From Bacillus sp. X1(2014) (lineage in GTDB: Bacteria; Bacillota; Bacilli; Bacillales_B; DSM-18226): a stretch of 64,000 nt of DNA. This document shows, piece after piece, positions 57,312-64,000 of this stretch; the first letter of the stretch is position 1, and the number at the start of each line of letters is the position of its first letter. Where the stretch lies: contig NZ_VEED01000001.1 of assembly GCF_007678255.1 (NCBI RefSeq), positions 496,001-560,000 on the forward strand, written 5' to 3'. A program made the position numbers and the translations under genes. The notes under the pieces were generated by a model, which searched no databases, was not told the DNA's origin, and saw nothing but the letters and a program-made list of their open reading frames with translations.

Positions 57312-59948
57312 TCAAATGGATTTTACCCATTCCTCTACGAATTGAAGCGCTGCATCAAGCTTTTCTGGATCTTTACCACCAGCTTGAGCCATGTCAGGAC
57401 GACCACCGCCGCCACCGCCGCAGCGGGAAGCAACTTCTTTAATTAACTTACCTGCATGGTAACCTTTTTCAATAAGATCCTTCGTTACCGCTGCAATCAA
57501 GTTTACCTTTCCTTCCTGTGCACAACCCAAAACAATCACAACAGAGCCTAGCTTTTGCTTTAAATCATCCGCCATATTTCTAAGGTTGTTCATATCTGCA
57601 CCTTGAACATTTGCGGTTAATACGGTGACCCCATCAATTTCTTTTGCTTTTGATACGAGGTTTCCAGCTTCAATATTTCCAAGCTTGGTTGCTAGAGATT
57701 CGTTTTCTCTGTGAAGTTGTTTGATTTCAAGCATCAAACTTTCAATTCGGTTAGCGATTTCTTTTGGATTGGTTTTAAGTTTCTCAGCTGCATCCTTTAA
57801 CAAACCAACCTGCTCATTTAGTGACTTGTATGCAGATTCACCGGTTACTGCTTCAATCCTTCTGGTTCCAGCACCAATTCCACCCTCAGAAACAATCTTA
57901 AATAATCCAATCACAGAAGTATTTGGCACATGGCATCCGCCGCAAAGCTCAAGGCTGTAATCGCCCACCCTTACTACACGGACAATATCACCATATTTTT
58001 CGCCAAAAAGAGCCATCGCTCCCATTGCTTTTGCTTCAGCAATCGGTTTTAAACTGATGTCCAGTTCGATATTTCTCCAGATTTTTTCATTGACAATTTG
58101 TTCAACCTGTTCAAGTTCTTCTGGCTTAATTTGACCGAAATGTGAAAAATCAAAGCGGAGACGATCTGGTTCTACAAGGGAACCAGCTTGATTAACATGC
58201 TCGCCAAGAACGTCTTTTAAGGCTTGGTGTAACAAATGTGTCGCTGTATGGTTTTTAATAATTTTGACACGATTTTCGGCATCCACTTCAGCTTTCACCT
58301 TGTCATTCGTTTTTAAAGTTCCAGCTGTAACAATGACTTGGTGTAGGTTTTGACCATTAGGTGCTTTTTGTACGTCCTTAACAGCAACACTGCTGCCTTT
58401 ACCTTCGATCACTCCACGGTCCGCAATTTGACCACCGCTCTCGGCATAGAATGGTGTCACATCAAGAATTAATTGTACTTCCTCACCACTTGCAGCACTA
58501 TCAACAAGTTCACCATTTTTAATAATCGCCGCCACAGTGGAATTTGTTTTTAGTTCATCGTAGCCAACAAATTTACTCTCGACCTTTACATCACGAAGGA
58601 CTCCACCTTGTACCTGCATCGAATCAACATCTTGTCTTGCTGCCCGTGCACGTTCACGCTGTTGCTCCATTTCGACCTCGAAGCCGGCATGGTCTACTCT
58701 CATACCCTCTTCCTCTGCATATTCCTCTGTTAATTCAACAGGGAATCCATAGGTATCGTAAAGTCGGAAAATATCAGCACCTGTGATAGTATCACTGCCT
58801 TTTTCTTTTTCCTTCTTAATAACAGTAGCCAGAATCGCTAAGCCTTCATGAAGGGTCTCATGGAAGCGTTCTTCCTCACTCTTGATTACCTTTTGAATGA
58901 AATCTGTTTTATCCTTCACTTCTGGATAAAAGTCATCCATGATTTCGCCAACAACTGGGACGAGTTCATACATAAATGGACGATTTATGTTGATTTGTTT
59001 TGCATACCGAACAGCACGGCGAAGAAGGCGGCGAAGAACATAGCCACGGCCTTCGTTTGATGGTAATGCTCCATCTCCGACAGCAAAAGCAACTGTACGA
59101 ATATGGTCCGCAATTACTTTAAAAGCAACATCGGTTTCTTTGTTTAACCCGTACTTTTCACCAGATATCTCTTCTGTTGCCCGAATAATTGGGATAAATA
59201 AATCTGTATCGAAGTTGGTAGGGACGTTTTGAACCACTGAAGCCATTCTTTCTAATCCCATCCCGGTATCAATATTTTTCTTTGGCAGTGGTGTATAGGT
59301 GCCATCAGGATTATGGTTAAATTGTGAAAACACTAGATTCCAGACTTCAAGATAACGGTCATTTTCACCGCCGGGATAAAGCTCAGGGTCTGATGGATCA
59401 TTTCCATACTCTGGACCGCGGTCATAAAAGATTTCAGTATTCGGGCCGCTTGGACCTTCACCAATATCCCAGAAATTCCCTTCCAAACGAATAATACGTT
59501 CTTCTGGCAGACCAATGGTGTTACGCCAGATGTCATATGCCTCGTTGTCCTCAGGATGGATCGTAACTGATAACAGTTCTGGATCCCAGCCAATCCATTT
59601 TTCTGATGTTAAGAATTCCCATGCCCATTCAATCGCTTCCACCTTAAAGTATTCACCAATGGAAAAGTTACCGAGCATCTCAAAAAATGTATGGTGTCGA
59701 GCCGTTTTCCCTACATTCTCAATGTCATTGGTTCTGATTGATTTCTGTGCATTTGTAATTCTTGGATTTTCAGGAACAACCCGTCCATCAAAATATTTCT
59801 TTAAGGTTGCGACACCACTGTTAATCCATAAAAGTGATGGATCATCATGAGGCACTAGTGATGCACTTGGTTCGATGGTGTGACCTTTTTCTTTACTAAA
59901 AAACTCTAAAAACATGGAACGAATTTGTGAACCTGTTAAATTCTTCAT
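57312..59948 (-). CDS. alaS: Alanyl-tRNA synthetase
   Basis: Class II synthetase, 878 residues. Catalytic core with [24 protein letters not shown], then the editing domain with HTATHLLH and [14 protein letters not shown] zinc ligands, and the C-Ala/DHHA1 domain with [16 protein letters not shown] near the end. GGAGG precedes the ATG. It is preceded by a T-box leader, so it is induced when tRNA-Ala is uncharged. It is 73 bases upstream of ireB. Confidence 0.98.
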   Translation of the reverse strand: MKNLTGSQIRSMFLEFFSKEKGHTIEPSASLVPHDDPSLLWINSGVATLKKYFDGRVVPENPRITNAQKSIRTNDIENVGKTARHHTFFEMLGNFSIGEYFKVEAIEWAWEFLTSEKWIGWDPELLSVTIHPEDNEAYDIWRNTIGLPEERIIRLEGNFWDIGEGPSGPNTEIFYDRGPEYGNDPSDPELYPGGENDRYLEVWNLVFSQFNHNPDGTYTPLPKKNIDTGMGLERMASVVQNVPTNFDTDLFIPIIRATEEISGEKYGLNKETDVAFKVIADHIRTVAFAVGDGALPSNEGRGYVLRRLLRRAVRYAKQININRPFMYELVPVVGEIMDDFYPEVKDKTDFIQKVIKSEEERFHETLHEGLAILATVIKKEKEKGSDTITGADIFRLYDTYGFPVELTEEYAEEEGMRVDHAGFEVEMEQQRERARAARQDVDSMQVQGGVLRDVKVESKFVGYDELKTNSTVAAIIKNGELVDSAASGEEVQLILDVTPFYAESGGQIADRGVIEGKGSSVAVKDVQKAPNGQNLHQVIVTAGTLKTNDKVKAEVDAENRVKIIKNHTATHLLHQALKDVLGEHVNQAGSLVEPDRLRFDFSHFGQIKPEELEQVEQIVNEKIWRNIELDISLKPIAEAKAMGAMALFGEKYGDIVRVVRVGDYSLELCGGCHVPNTSVIGLFKIVSEGGIGAGTRRIEAVTGESAYKSLNEQVGLLKDAAEKLKTNPKEIANRIESLMLEIKQLHRENESLATKLGNIEAGNLVSKAKEIDGVTVLTANVQGADMNNLRNMADDLKQKLGSVVIVLGCAQEGKVNLIAAVTKDLIEKGYHAGKLIKEVASRCGGGGGGRPDMAQAGGKDPEKLDAALQFVEEWVKSI

Positions 59949-59984
59949 ATGTAGTCCTCCTTTTTATAAATAAGCATACAAAAA

Positions 59985-60244
59985 AGCCCTCATCCCCCAA
60001 AAACAGGGACGAGAGCTTATCTCGCGGTACCACCCTGATTATGAATACAATTAAACGTATCCATCTCTCAAAAATCCCTTAACGCAGGCATACGGCAGTG
60101 ATTAGCTGCACTCCAGATTAGCTTTCTGTCGTCCTTCATCTAGAGCTTCTTTCAGCTAGGGAAGCTCCTCTCTTCTTCGCAAATGCGATACAGATGGTCT
60201 ACAACATACTTTATCCTTCAACATTTTCATACAATGATTCTATA
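59985..60244 (-). promoter_or_regulatory. T-box riboswitch of alaS
   Basis: The T-box sequence AGGGTGGTACCGCG is on the minus strand at 60023-60036. It is followed by a terminator hairpin (59985-60017) in which AGCTCTCGTCCC pairs with GGGATGAGGGCT before a T-run. The stem I region covers about 60060-60230 with several GCN triplets; I could not fix the specifier codon by eye. Confidence 0.95.
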
Positions 60245-60250
60245 ACACGA

Positions 60251-60279
60251 ATTATAGACACCCGAAAAAAGTTTGTCAA
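60251..60279 (-). promoter_or_regulatory. Sigma-A promoter of alaS
   Basis: A perfect TTGACA (60274-60279) and a perfect TATAAT (60251-60256) with 17 bases between them on the minus strand. Transcription should start near 60243, at the beginning of the T-box leader. Confidence 0.88.
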
Positions 60280-60293
60280 ATCAATCTTTCTGC

Positions 60294-61373
60294 TTAAATG
60301 GAAGGTTCTTTTGCATTCCTTCGGATAAAATGATTTTTCGCGTGAATAATGGCCACTTTAATCACAACTAGGACCGGAACGGCCAATATTAATCCCAAAA
60401 TCCCGCCGATTTCTCCCCCAGCTGTCAATGCCACCATAATGATTAAGGGGTGCATATGAAGACTTTTTCCAACAATCATGGGAGATAAGATGTTTCCTTC
60501 TAAAAATTGCAGACCAAACACGATAACTAATGTAATTAAAACCAATTTTACGGAAGTTGTGGCAGCGATAATTACGGCTGGAACTGCCCCGATGATGGGT
60601 CCAAAATAGGGAATGACGTTTGTAATTCCAACTATTAAACCTAATATTAACGGGTATTTTAAATGGAACACCCAGAACAATAGGGCAGAGACACTGCCTA
60701 TAATGATACATACCAAGAGTTGTCCCCTAATATAGCTGCCAAGTGATTCATCCACATCTTTAAGGAATAGTGTTCCTTTTCTCCGCCATGGTTTAGGTGT
60801 TACATACCATAGTGCCCGTTTTATCAATGGAAAATCCTTCAACATATAAAAAGCAATAAAAGGAATGATCATCATAATTAATGCCGAATTAAGAAACTTA
60901 ATTAATATATTGACGATGACCGTTAATAAGGAATCCAACTTTTTTTCAAACGCATCAATACCTTCATCCATTCTAGTTTGCAGACCATCTGGCCATTCTC
61001 GTGTGTGGGATTGAAGCATAGTAATCCATTCTCTGTATTGTTCGGCTAATACTGGTGCACTTTCAGAGAGATCTTTTATTTGGTCGATGATCGCGGGAAC
61101 TCCTTTATAAACACAAATGCCGAGTCCACCAAAAAATAGAATATATATAAGAAAAATAGCAAGTCCTCGGTGAAGTCCCTTTTGATGTAGTTTTTCTACA
61201 ATCGGATGGAGCAAATAGGTGATAAATCCTCCAATCGCAAACGGAAGAATAATAATGGCAGCGACTCTTAGAATCGGCAGCCAAACAAAGCGAATTTTTA
61301 GAAAAACATAAATGGCAATTAATAAAAGGAGTAAAAAACCGATGCGGTAATACCACTTCATTCGAATTTCCAC
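60294..61373 (-). CDS. AI-2E family transporter (YrrI-like)
   Basis: 359-residue membrane protein of the AI-2E/PerM family with about eight helices. It corresponds by position to B. subtilis yrrI. Motifs: GGFITYLLHPIVEKL, IPFIAFYMLKDFP and the C-terminal NVIPYFGPIIGAVPA. The family contains Na+/H+ antiporters and exporters; transport of autoinducer 2 is not supported by sequence. GTG start with GAAGGAGG eight bases upstream. A gap with the alaS promoter follows. Confidence 0.9.
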   Translation of the reverse strand: MEIRMKWYYRIGFLLLLLIAIYVFLKIRFVWLPILRVAAIIILPFAIGGFITYLLHPIVEKLHQKGLHRGLAIFLIYILFFGGLGICVYKGVPAIIDQIKDLSESAPVLAEQYREWITMLQSHTREWPDGLQTRMDEGIDAFEKKLDSLLTVIVNILIKFLNSALIMMIIPFIAFYMLKDFPLIKRALWYVTPKPWRRKGTLFLKDVDESLGSYIRGQLLVCIIIGSVSALLFWVFHLKYPLILGLIVGITNVIPYFGPIIGAVPAVIIAATTSVKLVLITLVIVFGLQFLEGNILSPMIVGKSLHMHPLIIMVALTAGGEIGGILGLILAVPVLVVIKVAIIHAKNHFIRRNAKEPSI

Positions 61374-61429
61374 GTTCCAAGCCTCCTTCAGGTTAGTGTT
61401 AGAGACACGTGGGTGAAATATGCATATAA

Positions 61430-61455
61430 AATCCCCCTCTGGTTTGAGGGGGATT
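61430..61455 (-). terminator. Terminator after yrzQ
   Basis: AATCCCCCTC and GAGGGGGATT with a six-base loop, followed by TTA on the minus strand. It overlaps no gene. Confidence 0.8.
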
Positions 61456-61459
61456 CGTT

Positions 61460-61594
61460 CTAGAATATCGCTCGTTTTACTTTTTTTGTCATTCTTTTCA
61501 TATTGCGGGCGGACATCATATTATTTCTTTGGGCAACATTATAGGCCGCCATCCCCGCACCAAACACAATCATTGTCGTCATCATTTTATTCAT
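61460..61594 (-). CDS. yrzQ: YrzQ family protein (DUF3918)
   Basis: 44-residue basic protein: MNKMMTTMIVFGAGMAAYNV followed by AQRNNMMSARNMKRMTKKVK and RAIF. One short N-terminal hydrophobic helix is followed by a positively charged tail. It resembles B. subtilis YrzQ and lies in the same place, upstream of yrrI. GAGGTG is six bases before the ATG. Function unknown. Confidence 0.82.
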   Translation of the reverse strand: MNKMMTTMIVFGAGMAAYNVAQRNNMMSARNMKRMTKKVKRAIF

Positions 61595-61678
61595 ACGTTT
61601 CACCTCTTCAATAGACGTTAAAAACAAGTTTCTGCTCACTTTGATAACGGTCTAGCTTAGCGTTTTCGCTTTTCTCTC

Positions 61679-61870
61679 TTAAAGGGTGTAACGACGCTCT
61701 TCTTCTTCAAACAAATCGTCCAAGGAACTAAGTGACCCGTCTTCTTCGACTTGATGGGTATTGATTAGGCCTTTGTTTACTGAAAGTTCAATAAAGCAAT
61801 TCCAACAATAATATTGGTTAATACCAATCTTACCGATATCCTTGCTTTGACAATTGGGACACTTTAACAT
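61679..61870 (-). CDS. Zinc-ribbon protein, YrzK-like
   Basis: 63 residues with a CPNC...CWNC zinc ribbon (C4, C7, then YYCWNC near 22-27) followed by an acidic tail (EEDGSLSSLDDLFEEEERRYTL). The ATG at 61870 is preferred: GAGGTG lies seven bases upstream, and the extra five codons of the longer frame precede it. B. subtilis yrzK is similar in location and probably homologous. Function unknown. Confidence 0.75.
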   Translation of the reverse strand: MLKCPNCQSKDIGKIGINQYYCWNCFIELSVNKGLINTHQVEEDGSLSSLDDLFEEEERRYTL

Positions 61871-61881
61871 GAAAAGACACC

Positions 61882-62355
61882 TCACGTATTATTTACGTCA
61901 ACGATAATGGCATCCTTTCCGATTGCTAAGGGCTTCTCGGATTGAATGACTTGTTTGCCTTCCGTAAGATCCGAAAAGAAGCCATCCGTGATTTCGTACC
62001 CTATGATTGTGCCCAATTCCTCCTGAAAATATACATCTTTTAACAAACCAAGAGATTCTCCGCTTTTTGAAAGCATCATCATTCCGTCTAATGGCTGTTG
62101 ATGTGTAAGTGTATATTGAGGATCTTTCAGCTTTACCAATGAGGCGTTATCCTTAATCATTACCCCATCTGCACCGAAGGAAGCCACTTTTTGGATATCT
62201 AAAAAAAAGGATTGTTTGAAAAAGACGCCTTTTTTTACCAATAAACCGTCTACCTTACCGGTGCTCGAGATACATAAATCACTTACCTCGCCAATTTTTT
62301 GACCGCTGTTTGTCTCAAAAACAGGCTGTCCTTTCAATAAAGAGAATGTCCGCAA
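61882..62355 (-). CDS. yrrD: PRC-barrel domain protein YrrD
   Basis: 157 residues made of two PRC-barrel-like halves: GQPVFETNSGQKIGEVSDLCIS...VDGLLVKKGVFFK and SKSGESLGLLKDVYFQEELGTIIGYEIT. The frame begins with a GTG inside the AGGAGGTG ribosome binding site; the TTG at 62355, nine bases after GGAGG, gives MRTFSLLKGQPVF and is preferred. It lies between recD2 and a zinc-ribbon gene. PRC barrels mediate protein or RNA contacts (RimM is one); the role of YrrD is unknown. Confidence 0.85.
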   Translation of the reverse strand: MRTFSLLKGQPVFETNSGQKIGEVSDLCISSTGKVDGLLVKKGVFFKQSFFLDIQKVASFGADGVMIKDNASLVKLKDPQYTLTHQQPLDGMMMLSKSGESLGLLKDVYFQEELGTIIGYEITDGFFSDLTEGKQVIQSEKPLAIGKDAIIVDVNNT

Positions 62356-62388
62356 AGAGTGTCCCACCTCCTGTGAACATTCATAGTG

Positions 62389-64000
62389 TTAGTCATTTAC
62401 CATGAAATCATAAGGTGAAACGTTTTCCATACCGACCATTGGATTAGCCTGCATGAATTCTTCTTCGTAGGACAATACAGTGCCTATCTTTTCATCTAGG
62501 TCATTATTGTCTTTAGCGGAATTGGGTTCATTCTTTTTACCAACAAGTGGAGTAGCTGTAATTGACTCTTGCAGCTTTTGGCACAAGGTGGTTTGGCGAG
62601 AAAGTTCATCCGCTCTTTCTACACCCATTTTAAGAGCATCGACTTCGCCGCAAAGAATCAAGGATTGTTTACTTCGAGTGATAGCTGTATAAATTAAATT
62701 TCTACGTAACATCCGATAATAACTTCTTGTCACTGGCAAAATGACAATCGGGAATTCACTACCCTGCGATTTATGGACGGAACAACAATAAGCATGGGTA
62801 ATTTGAGTTAAATCTTGTCTTGTATACTCGACTTCATTGCCTTCAAAGGAAATGTAAATCATATCCTGTTTTTCGGTGTTTTCCTTGGCATAGATAATCG
62901 AGATAATTTCCCCAATATCTCCGTTAAAGACATTGCTTTCGGGTTGATTAACCAGTTGGAGTACCTTATCACCAATCCGATATTTTACCTCACCAAAAGC
63001 AATTTCCTTTCTCTTTCCATCAGGATTAGGATTAAAAATTTCTTGCAATAAAACATTTAAGCGGTCGATCCCAGCCGGTCCCCGATACATGGGCGCTAAC
63101 ACTTGAATATCCTTGGCCGAATAGCCTTTATTTTTGGCATTAAAGGCTACTTTCTCAACCACTTGTGCAACCTGTGTTGTTGAGCATCTAATAAACGAAC
63201 GATCCGCTTGCTTTACCGTAATATCCGCGGGCAAGTAGCCTTTTTTAATTTCATGGGCAAGTTCAATAATCGAAGAGCCCTCTGCCTGGCGATAAATATC
63301 TGTTAAACGAACGGTTGGTATCCGTTCAGATGTCAGCAAATCTTTTAAGACCTGTCCCGGTCCAACCGATGGCAATTGATCTTCATCACCTACCATGATG
63401 ACTTGTATATTCTCCGGAAGTGCTTTAAACAATTGATTAGCAAGCCATATATCAAGCATGGAGGTTTCATCTACGATGATAATTTTTCCTTCGAGCGGGC
63501 TTGCATCGTCACGGTCAAATCCTTCTTGACCATTAAATCCAAGGAGCCGATGAATGGTTACCGCTGGCAGGCCGGTGGATTCACTCATCCTTTTTGCGGC
63601 TCTTCCTGTTGGGGCTGCTAATAAGAACGGAAAGGGTTCGTCTTTTTTCTGGTAATCCTTAAGCTCCAAGGAACAGCCATGCAATTCTGCATAAAGTTCT
63701 ACAATTCCTTTAATAACAGTGGTTTTTCCTGTCCCTGGTCCTCCAGTTAGAATCAACATTGGGGACATTAACGCCGTTTGGATGGCCTCACGCTGTGTTG
63801 GTGCATATTGCACCCCCAGTCGTTCCTCTAAACTTCCTAATGAGAGGAGGAATTCAGACTCCGGAAATTGGTCCTTATATTCTGTTTGTGCAAGGATCCG
63901 CTGGATGTTCGTTACCAGCCCTTTTTCGGCAAAATACAAGGATGGCAAGTACACACGTTTCTCTTCACCAATTAATTTACCCTCTTCTTGCAGCTTGATG
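62389..64000 (-). CDS. recD2: ATP-dependent DNA helicase RecD2 (3' part, runs off the window)
   Basis: C-terminal two thirds of a RecD2-type 5'-3' SF1B helicase (yrrC). The frame is open to the last base of the window with no stop, and a RecD2 protein would need about 250 more residues, so the true start is beyond 64000. Visible motifs: GGPGTGKTTVIKGI (I), VDETSMLD (II), VMVGDEDQLPSVGPGQVL (III), VHKSQGSEFPIVILPV (V) and YTAITRSKQSLILCG (VI). It acts in mismatch repair and replication fork maintenance, without RecB/C partners. Confidence 0.95.
   Translation of the reverse strand, partial: IKLQEEGKLIGEEKRVYLPSLYFAEKGLVTNIQRILAQTEYKDQFPESEFLLSLGSLEERLGVQYAPTQREAIQTALMSPMLILTGGPGTGKTTVIKGIVELYAELHGCSLELKDYQKKDEPFPFLLAAPTGRAAKRMSESTGLPAVTIHRLLGFNGQEGFDRDDASPLEGKIIIVDETSMLDIWLANQLFKALPENIQVIMVGDEDQLPSVGPGQVLKDLLTSERIPTVRLTDIYRQAEGSSIIELAHEIKKGYLPADITVKQADRSFIRCSTTQVAQVVEKVAFNAKNKGYSAKDIQVLAPMYRGPAGIDRLNVLLQEIFNPNPDGKRKEIAFGEVKYRIGDKVLQLVNQPESNVFNGDIGEIISIIYAKENTEKQDMIYISFEGNEVEYTRQDLTQITHAYCCSVHKSQGSEFPIVILPVTRSYYRMLRRNLIYTAITRSKQSLILCGEVDALKMGVERADELSRQTTLCQKLQESITATPLVGKKNEPNSAKDNNDLDEKIGTVLSYEEEFMQANPMVGMENVSPYDFMVND

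Overview
The window reads as a chromosomal segment of an aerobic, endospore-forming, low-GC Firmicute of the family Bacillaceae, close to Bacillus/Neobacillus. The evidence is AT-rich DNA, strong GGAGG-type ribosome binding sites with many TTG/GTG starts, sporulation genes (yqfC, yqfD, spoIIP, gpr, sda, an uninterrupted sigK), competence genes (comEA/EB/EC/ER), a CIRCE element, and a gene order that follows the Bacillus subtilis yrrC-to-dgkA region as I remember it. Almost all genes lie on the minus strand, so the window runs against the main transcription direction. I saw no phage, insertion sequence, CRISPR array, rRNA or tRNA.

Layout from left to right. 19-7894: dgkA, ybeY, pgpH, phoH, yqfD, yqfC, a yqfB-like gene, floA and a short NfeD gene (membrane, rRNA maturation, sporulation). 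8017-10502: yqeY, rpsU, a plus-strand Na/Pi transporter and deoC. 10602-18775: the heat-shock operon hrcA-grpE-dnaK-dnaJ-prmA-rsmE-mtaB with CIRCE and a sigma-A promoter, and a dispersed repeat between dnaK and dnaJ. 18905-24892: hemW, lepA, yqxA, spoIIP and gpr. 25107-31435: rpsT, holA, yqzM and the late competence operon with comER divergent from it. 31492-36541: yqeM-rsfS-yqeK-nadD-yhbY-aroE-yqeH-yqeG, a compact block of ribosome-assembly and housekeeping genes. 36542-39521: sda behind a DnaA-box cluster, then psd, pssA and sigK.

39543-44479 is the least conserved part. It holds a lipoprotein with Asp-box repeats, a response regulator with no adjacent kinase, a PepF-type oligopeptidase, and a cluster of minus-strand microprotein genes (two tandem YrzI-family genes and up to four others of 20-36 codons). 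One of these has its own promoter and two terminators.

44480-64000 returns to conserved order: the transsulfuration operon mtnN-mccA-mccB (with no yrrT in front), yrzA, yrrS, pbpI, greA, udk, the tRNA wobble-uridine genes trhP2-trhP1-trmR, mltG, yrzB-ruvX-ireB, T-box-controlled alaS, an AI-2E family transporter, yrzQ, a yrzK-like gene, yrrD and the 3' part of recD2, which leaves the window on the right.

Functions are read from motifs and remembered family sequences; no search was run. The best candidate for something little described is the microprotein cluster at 43262-44385. Other points worth checking are the terminator between greA and pbpI that contains the pbpI ribosome binding site, the DnaA boxes before sda, the protease-less NfeD beside FloA, and the orphan response regulator.
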